Below the pieces are notes generated by a model, which was not told the DNA's origin, searched no databases, and worked only from the letters and a program-made list of their open reading frames with translations. From Natronosalvus amylolyticus (lineage in GTDB: Archaea > Halobacteriota > Halobacteria > Halobacteriales > Natrialbaceae): a stretch of DNA of 64,000 bases. The translations under genes and the position numbers were made by a program. Location of the stretch: NCBI RefSeq assembly GCF_024298845.1, contig NZ_CP101156.1, positions 620,001 through 684,000 on the forward strand. The letters are read 5' to 3'. Within the stretch, counting starts at the first letter, position 1; the number at the start of each line of letters is the position of its first letter. Shown here piece by piece: positions 8,869 through 17,204 of the stretch.

Positions 8869-8921
8869 GTCGTTATTCTGTGACGCGAAAAGGACAGAGG
8901 GTCGTTATTCCGTGACGCGAA
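8869..8921. repeat. Duplicated 3' end of the beta-propeller gene (2 x 21 bp)
   Basis: GTCGTTATTCCGTGACGCGAA at 8901-8921, read on the minus strand, holds the last codons and TAA stop of the adjacent gene. It recurs at 8869-8889 with one mismatch, just beyond the stop. This is the same kind of terminus duplication as at 2163-2215. Confidence 0.85.
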
Positions 8922-10137
8922 CGCCGATCCCGTGGAAGTCGCTGTCCTCGTTGCCCTCGTCGGGTTCGATAACTGTGACGATTTCGCGGTCTTCGACACT
9001 CAGAACGGAGAACCCCGGCGTTTCGCCCTCAGCAGCGTGTGGGTCGCCGGAGAGCGGGTCCGGTCCGCGGAGGGTGACGAACATGTACTCGTCGTCCGGC
9101 GATCCCCACATGATGTCCGGTGCTGGACCGTAGTCCTCGATCTCGTCGATAACCTCGTTGGTTTCCGGGTCGACGACGAGTCCGTTGTCGGTCTCTCGGT
9201 TGAGAATCCAGAGCTCCTCGCCACCGGCAGTGAACCAGAAACCGTGTGCGTCGTAGCCGTCAGTGTCTCGAGCCACGTCTTCGGCTGAAAAGTCATCGAC
9301 CGGCTCGTTCGTCTCGGGATCGAGCGGCAGGTTCGTCTCGGTGTCGAGTGCGTACCACTCACCGACGCCGCCCGTCTCTTCGTGGTTGCTGGGCGCGCCT
9401 GCAGTGAAGTAGAAGGTCTCCTCGTCGGGGCTAGCCATCGTGCCACAGTTCGACCGAATCTCTCCCGGGCTGAACACCTGTTCGATCTCGAAGGCATCGT
9501 AGTCGACGACCACAACACCTGCGAAGTCGACGGACGGACCGAGCGTGTGATAGGAGTGTCCGTTCGCGTAATCGTGACAGATCGGTCGACCGCGGACGCC
9601 GTCGCCGTCAGCTGGGAACTCTTCGGCGCGGTCGGCGAATGCGGGTGCGTCGTCGATAACGATTTCGTCGACGATGTCGAACGATTCGTCCTCGAGGTCG
9701 GCGTCGACACGAACGATTGCGCCCTCGCCGATGGCGTCGACCTGGATGTACTCGTCGTCGGGCGTGAACCCGGCGAAGTGTGAGCCGGCACCGGTATCGA
9801 GATTCGCCACGAGTTCTCGGTCTTCGGTTCGGTAGACCAGCGTTTTGGCACCGGCCGTACAGGCGACGGCGGCGTACTCGTAATCAGCGCTGAAGTCGAC
9901 CATGTGTGGAACCTGGCCGAACTCGTCGACGTCCTCGTTGACGTCGATTTCGGCTACTGCTTCGAATTCGTCGTCACCGTCCGGTTCGTAGATGTAGATC
10001 TGGTCGGTCCCCTGATCGAGTGCCCATACTTCGTAGCTTGTGCCATCCGCATCGTCGCTGCCGAGACAGCCGGCGGCCGCAGTCAGGGTTGCCCCAGCTG
10101 TGCCGGCTAGAAACGAGCGTCGAGTTGTTTGCTTCAT
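8905..10137 (-). CDS. Tat-exported lipoprotein with YncE-like beta-propeller
   Basis: 410 residues. The N-terminus carries a twin-arginine signal (TRRSFLAGTAGATLTAA) followed by a lipobox-like AAGCLG, so the protein should be folded inside, exported by Tat and anchored by a lipid-modified cysteine at about residue 24. The rest is a series of blade-like repeats (EVWALDQGTDQIYIYEPDG, ACTAGAKTLVYRTEDRELVANLDTGAG, WILNRETDNGLVVDPETNEVIDEI) resembling YncE/cytochrome-D1-type propellers. A conserved-looking HFAGFTPD precedes a run of acidic loops. No heme motif is visible, so a binding or scaffold role is more likely than electron transfer. The ligand is unknown. The gene is monocistronic. Confidence 0.8.
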   Translation of the reverse strand: MKQTTRRSFLAGTAGATLTAAAGCLGSDDADGTSYEVWALDQGTDQIYIYEPDGDDEFEAVAEIDVNEDVDEFGQVPHMVDFSADYEYAAVACTAGAKTLVYRTEDRELVANLDTGAGSHFAGFTPDDEYIQVDAIGEGAIVRVDADLEDESFDIVDEIVIDDAPAFADRAEEFPADGDGVRGRPICHDYANGHSYHTLGPSVDFAGVVVVDYDAFEIEQVFSPGEIRSNCGTMASPDEETFYFTAGAPSNHEETGGVGEWYALDTETNLPLDPETNEPVDDFSAEDVARDTDGYDAHGFWFTAGGEELWILNRETDNGLVVDPETNEVIDEIEDYGPAPDIMWGSPDDEYMFVTLRGPDPLSGDPHAAEGETPGFSVLSVEDREIVTVIEPDEGNEDSDFHGIGVRVTE

Positions 10138-10357
10138 TCCTGTCTCAGTCTGAGAACTCGATAGCTAAAAGTTTGCGGGTTTCAGACTCTCTACCTGGCG
10201 AATATGGGGTTTTAACGTAGATGTAGGCAAAACTTGTGAGGAGTTTTCAGGGCTCGATTTTCACGCTGGTGTGCAGCGGCACACGCGCTCAAATCGGGGT
10301 GTTTGCTCGAGTCGGAACAGTAAATTTTGCCGTGTTCTGTGACAGTCGGGGCGTCGA

Positions 10358-11152
10358 CTATCGCTGCCCGGGCACACCAACGCTTTCGACGAACGATTCT
10401 CCCTCGAGCGCGCATCTGTACGCCGGTTTGTACATCATATTCGTCCCGCCGGCTTCGATAGCCCAGTCGTCGCGGAGTTCCTCGCGCAAATAATACTGTG
10501 CTCGTTCGTTACCCGGCTTCACGCGGTACTCGCTCATACGAATCGGGTCGGCGTCGAAGAGCCCGCCAGGTTCCCGCCCGTCGATCAGCACGACTGATTT
10601 GTCGGACAGATAGAGTTCCCCGTCCCCAGCCCGTTTCGTGTGTGCGTTTTCGGGGTGGGCCTCGAGAATCGCCGTCACGTCGTCGGCCGACAGGTCCGGC
10701 GTCACGACGTCGACCCGGTTCACGGTCATGTACCCGATCAGGTACCGATGGGCTCGTGCCTCCGGGTCGTCCTCACGACGGAGCCCGGCATAGAACCCGA
10801 CGACGTCCCCAGCCTCGAGTGTGCGAAGTCGTGATACGTAGCCGCTCGTTCGATGTTCGCCGTAGGTGAGTGCGTCGAAATTCGGGTCGTGGTGCAGTGG
10901 CCAATCCTCGAGTTCCTCGCCCGATATGGTGACGTCACCGTCTTGCACGGGTTGCGGGTGAATCCGGTTCGTCAGCGAGGCCGCACAGTCGTCGCGATAG
11001 CGAAAGGCCCAGGTGCCAAGCGTCTGCGTCTCCATCGTTGCTCGCGTTTTTTCCGGGATGGGCACGTATTCGAACGTCCCATCCGCGTACATCGGCCCAA
11101 GCGCCCCAACGTTGGTCGTATCAGAACCGATTCCTGCGAGGACAACAGTCAT
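10358..11152 (-). CDS. Nmad3-like putative nucleotide-modification-associated protein
   Basis: 264 residues from ATG at 11152. The N-terminus (TVVLAGIGSDTTNVGALGPMYADG, then FEYVPIPE) matches what I recall of Nmad3 (nucleotide modification associated domain 3): an initial strand, a small polar loop, and the FxYVPIPE signature. Later parts include HHDPNFDALTYGEH, LEAGDVVGFYAGLR and a basic C-terminal YYLREELRDDW. Nmad domains were defined by context with DNA hypermodification genes; the activity of Nmad3 is not established. Here no modification genes are adjacent; the neighbours are tRNA-Pro and a tRNA-trailing repeat, a common landing place for transferred DNA. The longer frame to 11377 runs through that repeat and is not coding. 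Confidence 0.6.
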   Translation of the reverse strand: MTVVLAGIGSDTTNVGALGPMYADGTFEYVPIPEKTRATMETQTLGTWAFRYRDDCAASLTNRIHPQPVQDGDVTISGEELEDWPLHHDPNFDALTYGEHRTSGYVSRLRTLEAGDVVGFYAGLRREDDPEARAHRYLIGYMTVNRVDVVTPDLSADDVTAILEAHPENAHTKRAGDGELYLSDKSVVLIDGREPGGLFDADPIRMSEYRVKPGNERAQYYLREELRDDWAIEAGGTNMMYKPAYRCALEGESFVESVGVPGQR

Positions 11153-11210
11153 GGTTAGGCGTCGGTTCGCTCGAGTCAAAACACTCGTGATTTCGCGGGC
11201 TGACTCGGAT

Positions 11211-11413
11211 GTAACGAGTGAATGAAGTGGGACCACGGTCGCAGCAAGGCTGCTCCCTGCTCCCATTTTCACGACGAAGCAAGCGAAGGAGCGAAGCGAC
11301 TGTAGCGAGCGAGAAGTGAAAATGGGACCGCCGAGATTGAGCAAACCCAACGGGTTTGCGATGTACGGCGGTCTCACGAATGAACGAGTGTAACGAGTGA
11401 ATGAAGTGGGACC
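11211..11413. repeat. tRNA-Pro-trailing mini-element bounded by 24-bp direct repeats
   Basis: GTAACGAGTGAATGAAGTGG and the following GACC occur at 11211-11234 and again at 11390-11413, the latter running into the 3' end of tRNA-Pro. Between them lie a hairpin core (11232-11259), an inverted pair TCCCATTTTCAC/GTGAAAATGGGA, and a further copy of the tRNA 3' end (GGGACCGCCGAGA) near 11330. A related unit follows tRNA-Thr. Confidence 0.75.
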
Positions 11414-11477
11414 GCCGAGAGTCGAACTCGAGTCCTACGGACCCCATCCGCAGAGGATACCACTACCCCACGGTCCC
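11408..11477 (-). tRNA. tRNA-Pro (anticodon GGG)
   Basis: On the minus strand the acceptor arms GGGACCG and CGGTCCC pair fully. The anticodon stem TGCGG/CCGTA encloses loop ATGGGGT, giving anticodon GGG, which reads CCC/CCU proline codons. The T-arm has loop TTCGACT with stem TCGAG/CTCGG. Length is 70 nt, with no intron and no encoded CCA. The 3' side is followed by copies of its own terminus (see the repeat at 11211-11413). Confidence 0.92.
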
Positions 11478-11524
11478 GCATTTGCATCGAGGCCGGTCGG
11501 TCGTTTAAGCGTGTCGTTTCTCGA

Positions 11525-12586
11525 TTAGGATCGCGGTGCGACGAGGTCGCCCTCGTCTCGAACTGCCAGGCTCGCCACCGCATCGTTTTCGTAGGTCGTG
11601 GGTGCACGCCAGCCGAGGACGTACCCGTCGTGCGGGGCCTCGAGCGTCTCGCGTACCGTCCCGTGGGGGGAGACGACGTCGGCGAGCACGTCACCCGCCT
11701 CGAACGGCACCCCCGTCTCCACACGTGGCCGGCAGAAGCCAGCTACGGAAGCCCGTGGACCCACGAATCGACGAACTGGATACGACACGGGCGACTCGAG
11801 TGTCGGTGTCTCACCTTTCATGTCCGGCATCTCGGGGAGCATCTCGAGATGAACCATCGCATGATACACGCCAGCTACCCCCGCTGCTCGATAGGGGTCT
11901 TCGATCGCGTGGTGGCTCCCGAGTTCGAACGTCAGCGCGGGAATCCCTGCCTCGTTCAACACCGCACCGGCGTTCGATCGGTGTAAGTTGCGGTCGGCGT
12001 ACTCTGTCGCGGGATACTCGTTCACGAGCGGAAGGGCCGTCGCTCGAGCCAGGGCCTCGAGTCTCGCTGCGAGCGCCGTTGCTTCAGACTCCGTGCGGGC
12101 CTCCCCGTAGAGAACGCGGTCTCGAATGACGAACGGTTCCGACCCAACCTGGGCGGTGTGCAGGTCGAGCAAGGCGTCGGCGGACTCGACGATCGTCTCG
12201 TACAGTCGTTCGTCGATCAGTTCCTGCACCCGACGGCCGGTGGTGTCGCCGGCATCGGTCGCTGGAAAGAACCGGTTTGGGTCGTCGTCGTGATAGTACG
12301 AGTGTCGGTTCGTCCGTCGAATCCCGGCCGGGTTACACATTGGCATACAGACGACCGTTCCGGAAAGCCCCTCGGGGACGCTCGAGCCGAGTACATCCTG
12401 CACGGCGGCGATACCCGTCGATTCGTTTCCGTGGACGCCACCGGTCACCCACAGCGTCGGCCCCGATTGCTCGCCACGCGCGATGGTCACTGGCAGTCGT
12501 TCGCTCCCGCCAGTTGGCAAGTCCGTCACCTCGAGATACCCGTGCTCGAGTTCCCCACGCTCTGCAGTCGCGGTTCCAATTTGCAT
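11525..12586 (-). CDS. Succinylglutamate desuccinylase/aspartoacylase family zinc hydrolase
   Basis: 353 residues from ATG at 12586; a longer frame would need a TTG at 12613. The zinc-carboxypeptidase-like site is visible: His and Glu in VHGNESTG (about residues 52 and 55), the third ligand His in LLDLHTAQ (about 143), and the likely catalytic Glu in ALTFELGSH. The C-terminal part (EAGDVLADVVSPHGTVRETLEAPHDGYVLGW) is a lipoyl/biotin-like beta barrel often seen in this family. Such enzymes deacylate N-acyl amino acids; the exact substrate cannot be read from sequence. There are no arginine-catabolism genes nearby, so AstE function is not implied. Confidence 0.82.
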   Translation of the reverse strand: MQIGTATAERGELEHGYLEVTDLPTGGSERLPVTIARGEQSGPTLWVTGGVHGNESTGIAAVQDVLGSSVPEGLSGTVVCMPMCNPAGIRRTNRHSYYHDDDPNRFFPATDAGDTTGRRVQELIDERLYETIVESADALLDLHTAQVGSEPFVIRDRVLYGEARTESEATALAARLEALARATALPLVNEYPATEYADRNLHRSNAGAVLNEAGIPALTFELGSHHAIEDPYRAAGVAGVYHAMVHLEMLPEMPDMKGETPTLESPVSYPVRRFVGPRASVAGFCRPRVETGVPFEAGDVLADVVSPHGTVRETLEAPHDGYVLGWRAPTTYENDAVASLAVRDEGDLVAPRS

Positions 12587-12765
12587 ACGCTCGGTCTCGA
12601 GTGGATCGACCAAAAGCTACCGACTCGGGCCGAAGGTGCATTCATCCATTATAGCAGGCCGCTATTGATACATATATAATAGTGTCTTGATAGATTTTTA
12701 GGAGTTAAACCAACAACCGCCCCGAATTTCGTCACCGTTTTGCAGGCCACCACCAAGGAACCGGT

Positions 12766-13755
12766 ATGCAAAGCGCATTCGTTATCGGCGGAACCCGTTT
12801 CATCGGCCGCCATCTCGTCGAGGACCTCCTCGAGCACGAGTACGACGTGACGATTTTCAACCGTGGCAACCACGACAACCCCTTCGCCGACGAAGACCGG
12901 GTCGACGCTATCGAAGGCGACCGGACGAACGATTCGGCACTCGAGGCGGCCGCAGAGACGGTCGACCCCGACGCCGTTTTCGACTGTGTCGCTTACTATC
13001 CGCGTGACGTCCGCGTCGCGACCGAGGTGTTCGCAGACGCCGAGGCCTACGTCTACATCTCGAGTGGTGACGCCTACGGCCGCGAAGAAATCCCCAAGCG
13101 GGAAGACGAAACGCCGATGCGCCCGTGTACGAGCGAACAGGCAACGGACGAGTCGGGCGACACGTACGGCAATCGAAAGGCGGAAGGTGACCGTGCGGTG
13201 GTCGAAGCCGCCGAACGGGGCGTCAACGCGATGTCCGTCCGTCCCTGTATCGTCTACGGCCCCTACGATTACACCGAGCGACTCGATTTCTGGATCGACC
13301 GCGTGCTCGAGCACGACCGCCTCGTCGTTCCCGGTGACGGCACCAACATCTGGCACCGAGCCTACGTCGAAGACGTCGCCAGCGCCCTTCGAATCGTCGC
13401 CGAGCGTGGTACTCCTGGAGAGTTCTACAACGTGGGTGACCGTCGACTCGTCACCCTCGAGGAGATGATCAACCTCATCGCAGACGCTGCCGACACAGCA
13501 GTCGAAGTAGTCCACGCGGGCCCGCGAGAACTCGAGGCCGGTGGCCTCTCGAGTGAGGACTACATCCTCTATCGGGAGTACCCACACGTGCTTTCGACCG
13601 CCAAACTTGCCGCCCTCGGCTGGGAATCGACGCCGCTCGAGGAGGCGATGGCCCGAACCGTCGAAGGACATCGCGAGAGTGACCGTGACGGGAGCGACCA
13701 CGACCCCGGCCGTGAGCGAGAAGAGCGGGTGCTCGGTATCCTCGACACGCTGTAG
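12766..13755 (+). CDS. NAD-dependent epimerase/dehydratase (extended SDR)
   Basis: 329 residues. The Rossmann nucleotide loop is GGTRFIGRHL at residues 8-17. The catalytic YxxxK is DTYGNRKAEGD, with a preceding ISSGDAYG serine, and VRPCIVYGPYDYTERLDFWIDR is the substrate-side segment. The overall pattern is closer to the atypical SDRs related to nucleoside-diphosphate-sugar epimerases and chloroplast CSP41-type proteins than to classical GalE. The C-terminus is charged and variable. It may act on a sugar nucleotide, but the substrate is unknown. The gene is followed by the right end of a TnpB element about 30 bp after its stop. Confidence 0.85.
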   Translation: MQSAFVIGGTRFIGRHLVEDLLEHEYDVTIFNRGNHDNPFADEDRVDAIEGDRTNDSALEAAAETVDPDAVFDCVAYYPRDVRVATEVFADAEAYVYISSGDAYGREEIPKREDETPMRPCTSEQATDESGDTYGNRKAEGDRAVVEAAERGVNAMSVRPCIVYGPYDYTERLDFWIDRVLEHDRLVVPGDGTNIWHRAYVEDVASALRIVAERGTPGEFYNVGDRRLVTLEEMINLIADAADTAVEVVHAGPRELEAGGLSSEDYILYREYPHVLSTAKLAALGWESTPLEEAMARTVEGHRESDRDGSDHDPGREREERVLGILDTL

Positions 13756-13783
13756 TTCGACGCTCGAGTCCTTCCGCATATTT

Positions 13784-13822
13784 GTGACATCCTCCCCGCG
13801 GTGAACGGCGGGGCTTCCCGTA
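13784..13822 (-). ncRNA. Predicted right-end/omega-RNA hairpin of TnpB element 1
   Basis: On the minus strand the tnpB 3' end runs into a hairpin (stem 13794-13799 with 13808-13813, CCCCGC/GCGGGG) and ends GGAGGATGTCAC. By analogy with other IS605-type ends this is the transposon right end and RNA scaffold, and bases from 13783 downward would be the guide, starting AAATATGCGG. The boundary is inferred from comparison with the other two TnpB loci. Confidence 0.5.
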
Positions 13823-13836
13823 CCGCGTTGGGATAT

Positions 13837-15141
13837 TTACGGTTTGCAGATGCTCGCTTGTTCAGCGAACGTCCCCTGTCCACTACTCGGGTCGTGTTCT
13901 CCACGACGGAACAGGTTGACCGCAGGACGTGCCACACGCCCGCTACTCCTATCCCCGGAAGACCGGGGATTCAGAGTTACCTTTTCTGCTTGGTCTAACC
14001 GACGCCGAATGTTTTCTGCACCATTCGAGTCGGCATTCATCACGGCGTTACACCCACGACAAACGTACAATCCGCGTTCTACACGATTTGCCTTCCGCTT
14101 CTGTCCACAGCACGAACACGTCTTCGACGTATCTCGTTCACTCACTATGACTACGGCAATGCCTTCGGCTTTCGCCTTGTACGTGAGCAAGTTCGTGAAG
14201 CGGTCGAACGCCCAGCCGTGCAAGCCTTCGTTCCCACGGTCGCCCCAGTTTCGAACCTCGCCAGTTTCGTCGTCTTCACGGACGCCTTCGAGGTTGCCGA
14301 CAGCAATCGTTCCGACACCTCGTTCGACGCACTCTGTGACGATGTGTCTGGTGACGGCGTGGAGGTAGTGCGACCGACGCTCGGAACGCTTTCGGCGGAT
14401 TCGGAGTGCCTTGTTCGACCGAGATGAGTTGCACTTCGCTATCTCCTTGGCGAAGTACCGTTCGTCAGTCTTGAGAGCGTTCCCCGGATACAACTCGTGG
14501 TCGCCCGTGGAGTACGAGACGGCGGCGAAGTTCTTGATGCCGAGGTCGATACCAGCGGTTTCGTTGCCGGGAGAGTCGGCCTCAATTTCGTGCTTGCACA
14601 CGAGGTGGAGTTCCCATTCGTCGCCATTCCAGACGGCTCGAACTTGGCGAACATTCTCAACAACAACGTCTGGTCGGGTTTCGATTTCACAGAGGATGAA
14701 GTCCGACCAGTGTTCTTTCAGATTTCGACCTTTGGAGAGGCGAATCCGGTTGTTCTTCGAGTCGTGTTTAAAACCGTCTTCTTTGAACGTGACCGTGGAG
14801 CGTGGGTGGTCGCCGTTGTGTTTTCGGTACTTCGGTGGGTTTGCGCGGTCGTCCCCGTTTCGGCGCTTGGCGTACCACCCTTTGAACGCTTCAGCGAGTT
14901 CTTCTATGACTCGCTGACTCGACTGAGAATTGAGGTCGGCGTAGCGTTCGTGGTTTTTTAGGTACGCTTTGAGCGGTCCATCCTCGGGGATTGTCCCTGT
15001 TTCACTCCAGATTCGGTCGCACGTCCAGCGTGCAATGTTCCAGAGTTTCGAGGCGGCGAACCCGAGCGAATCCAAATCACTCTTGACCTGTTGCTGATTC
15101 CTGATGGAAGCAACGTAGGTACGAGTGACCTGAATCGCCAT
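13837..15141 (-). CDS. tnpB: TnpB, RNA-guided nuclease of an IS1341-type (IS605 family) element, copy 1
   Basis: 434 residues. The RuvC-like active site is complete: Asp about 199 (AGIDLGIKNFA), Glu about 285 (VGNLEGV) and Asp about 371 (NADSNGAEN). A zinc ribbon lies between the last two (Cys 342, 345, 361, 364). TnpB proteins use an RNA made from their own 3' end to cut DNA. No TnpA transposase lies nearby, so the element is non-autonomous (IS1341 type). It belongs to a different subgroup from the two copies at 39.6 and 48.2 kb: the N-terminus (AIQVTRTYVASIRNQQQVKS) and right end differ. It looks intact and potentially active. Confidence 0.93.
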   Translation of the reverse strand: MAIQVTRTYVASIRNQQQVKSDLDSLGFAASKLWNIARWTCDRIWSETGTIPEDGPLKAYLKNHERYADLNSQSSQRVIEELAEAFKGWYAKRRNGDDRANPPKYRKHNGDHPRSTVTFKEDGFKHDSKNNRIRLSKGRNLKEHWSDFILCEIETRPDVVVENVRQVRAVWNGDEWELHLVCKHEIEADSPGNETAGIDLGIKNFAAVSYSTGDHELYPGNALKTDERYFAKEIAKCNSSRSNKALRIRRKRSERRSHYLHAVTRHIVTECVERGVGTIAVGNLEGVREDDETGEVRNWGDRGNEGLHGWAFDRFTNLLTYKAKAEGIAVVIVSERDTSKTCSCCGQKRKANRVERGLYVCRGCNAVMNADSNGAENIRRRLDQAEKVTLNPRSSGDRSSGRVARPAVNLFRRGEHDPSSGQGTFAEQASICKP

Positions 15142-15470
15142 ACATAGGCTATGTAAACAAACCTACTTAATGGTTCGGATTGACGTTGAATATCCAGCCT
15201 GCCATCGGCGGTGGACTGTGTGGAAGTGGCCGGATTCACTCCCGCCGTAAACGGCGGGATTCTCTCCTCGCAGAAAGATAGCAGATACCGAAGCAAGCGC
15301 CCGCCATGTCCTGACTAGTGATCCTGTGACGGGGCAGCGGTCGTGTGACCAACACGTCATAGGGATTGTTGTAACCGATTGCCAGTGAGCCCTGTCTCTC
15401 GTTTGACCTCGCACGGGTACAGAAGACAACAGATCGTAGCAGTGCTCGAGGCCGGTCACCAGTTCGCTAT
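15142..15470. other. Intergenic region upstream of tnpB 1
   Basis: About 330 bp, AT-richer next to tnpB, where TTTACATA/TTAAGTAGG on the minus strand could serve as its promoter. It holds the hairpin at 15241-15258 and, at 15359-15372, the 14-mer ATAGGGATTGTTGT that recurs upstream of hyuA at 19290-19303. No gene was seen. The left end of TnpB element 1 probably lies between 15150 and 15270. Confidence 0.5.
15241..15258. repeat. IS605-type terminal hairpin upstream of tnpB 1
   Basis: CCCGCCGTAAACGGCGGG forms a perfect 7-bp stem with a 4-base loop. The same stem type occurs at the element right end (13794-13813) and in the solo end at 42438-42457, so it is either the left-end hairpin or a relic of another copy. 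Confidence 0.6.
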
Positions 15471-17204
15471 TCACTCGGGGTTCGAAGCGTTCTGAGGCCG
15501 TGAGTCCTCGAGTTCGTGGCCGTACGCCTCGCGTGCCATCTCGAGGCTGACCTTCTCGAGCTCGATATCGCGTTCGATCTTCGACCGTGGTCGTTCAGCA
15601 GGATCTCCGTAGCCACCACCTCCGGGCGTGCGGATGCTGAGGACGTCGCCCGGTTCCAGCGTCAGTGATGACTTTGCCTCGAGAGCGCGTTCAGCCCCAT
15701 CCCGAAACAGGTGATCGCTTCCTCGAGAACCAGGTTGGCCACCCTGGATGCCGTACGGATGGTGTCGCCGTCGCTCGCCGATGAGGCTACAGGTCGCCTC
15801 GTGGCCTCGAACCTTGATGTCGCGACGGAGTCCCAGGCCACCGCGATGGGTACCCGCCCCACCGGTATCGGGCCGGTATTCGTATCGCTCGACCGAGAGT
15901 GGATACACGGTCTGGAGGACTTCTGCGGGCGTGTTGAGCGTGTTGCTCATGTGGACGTGCACGCCATCCATACCGTCGCCGCTTGCGCTGGCTCCGAACC
16001 CGCCAGCCTGCGTTTCGTAGAACGTGTACGGTCTCCCATCTCGGGGGTCCGTTCCGCCGAGGGTGACGTTGTTCATGGTCCCCTGACCAGCGGCGACGGC
16101 TCGTTCGGGGACGACCGGTGCCAGTGCGCCGAGGATGACGTCAGTTACACGTTGAGAGACCTCGAGGTTCCCGCCGACGACGGCTGCTGGAGGCTCGGCG
16201 TTGACGACCGTTCCTGCCGGCGCCGAAATTTCGATCGGGCGGTAGGCACCGGCGTTAAGCGGAATTTCGGGGTCTGTTAGACACCGAATCGCGTAGTACG
16301 TGGCCGAAGCCGTCACGGCAAAGACGGCGTTGATCGCACTGGGTGTCTGTGGGGCAGACCCCGAGAAATCGACCGAAACAGTGTCGCCGTCGATAGTGAC
16401 AGTGGCCTCGATAGCTACGTTTTCGTTCCCCTGCCCGTCGTCGTCCAGTCGGTCGGCGAATTCGTAGGTCCCATCGGGCAGGGCCTCGAGTTCGTGACGC
16501 ATTCGCCGTTCGGCATACGTCTGTATTGCGGCCACGGCGGTTTCGAACGTCTCGAGTCCGTATCGTTTCGCAAGTGCTTGCATCCTGTTTCGACCGGTTT
16601 CGTTCGCGGCCTGCTGGGCGCGGAGATCGCCGCGGCGCTCGTCGGGGGTCCGGACGTTTGCGAGGATAATCTCCATAACGTCCTCGACCAGTGTTCCGCC
16701 TTCGTACAGTTTCACAGGCGGGAGGCGTAGTCCCTCCTGGTAGATTTCAGTCGAATCGGCGGCGACGCTCCCGGCTCTCGCCCCGCCGACGTCCGCGTGG
16801 TGGGCCCGATTCGCCGTGAACCCGATTGGACGGTCTTTTTCGTCGTCATCAGCGTCGAGAAATACCGGCGTGACGAGCGTCAAGTCCGGCAGGTGAGCCC
16901 CGCCGTGGAACGGATCGTTGACGAGGATGGCGTCACCGGGTTCGAGCGTTGACGGTGGAAATCGCTCGAGCGCCGAACGAACCGAAAACGGCATCGCGCC
17001 GAGGTGCACCGGCATGGTCTCGGCCTGGCTGCACATCTCGCCGTTCGAATCGAAAACGGCACAGGAACAATCACGTCGTTCCTTGATGTTCGGCGAGTAA
17101 CTCGTTCGAACCAGCGTCGCGTTCATCTCCTCGGCGAGCGCTCGAGACGCGTTGCGAACCACCTCGAGCGTCACGGGGTCGACGTTCTGACTCGAGTCAG
17201 CCAT
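15471..17204 (-). CDS. hyuB: Hydantoinase B/oxoprolinase family protein, HyuB subunit
   Basis: 577 residues from ATG at 17204. Features of the HyuB family are VTLEVVRNASRALAEEMNATLVRTSYSPN at the N-terminus, the DPFHGGAHLPDLTLV metal-site region, VVGGNLEVSQRVTDVILGALAP, and the glycine-rich RTPGGGGYGDP near the C-terminus. With HyuA it forms an ATP-dependent cyclic-amide hydrolase: 5-oxoproline, N-methylhydantoin or related lactams, or ketone carboxylation in some relatives; the substrate is not determinable here. The start overlaps the hyuA stop by one base (TGATG), so the two are translationally coupled. Confidence 0.88.
   Translation of the reverse strand: MADSSQNVDPVTLEVVRNASRALAEEMNATLVRTSYSPNIKERRDCSCAVFDSNGEMCSQAETMPVHLGAMPFSVRSALERFPPSTLEPGDAILVNDPFHGGAHLPDLTLVTPVFLDADDDEKDRPIGFTANRAHHADVGGARAGSVAADSTEIYQEGLRLPPVKLYEGGTLVEDVMEIILANVRTPDERRGDLRAQQAANETGRNRMQALAKRYGLETFETAVAAIQTYAERRMRHELEALPDGTYEFADRLDDDGQGNENVAIEATVTIDGDTVSVDFSGSAPQTPSAINAVFAVTASATYYAIRCLTDPEIPLNAGAYRPIEISAPAGTVVNAEPPAAVVGGNLEVSQRVTDVILGALAPVVPERAVAAGQGTMNNVTLGGTDPRDGRPYTFYETQAGGFGASASGDGMDGVHVHMSNTLNTPAEVLQTVYPLSVERYEYRPDTGGAGTHRGGLGLRRDIKVRGHEATCSLIGERRRHHPYGIQGGQPGSRGSDHLFRDGAERALEAKSSLTLEPGDVLSIRTPGGGGYGDPAERPRSKIERDIELEKVSLEMAREAYGHELEDSRPQNASNPE

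Noticed and set aside
11153-11377. Upstream extension of the Nmad3-like gene
   Set aside because: It runs through the tRNA-trailing repeat unit and contains no conserved residues.
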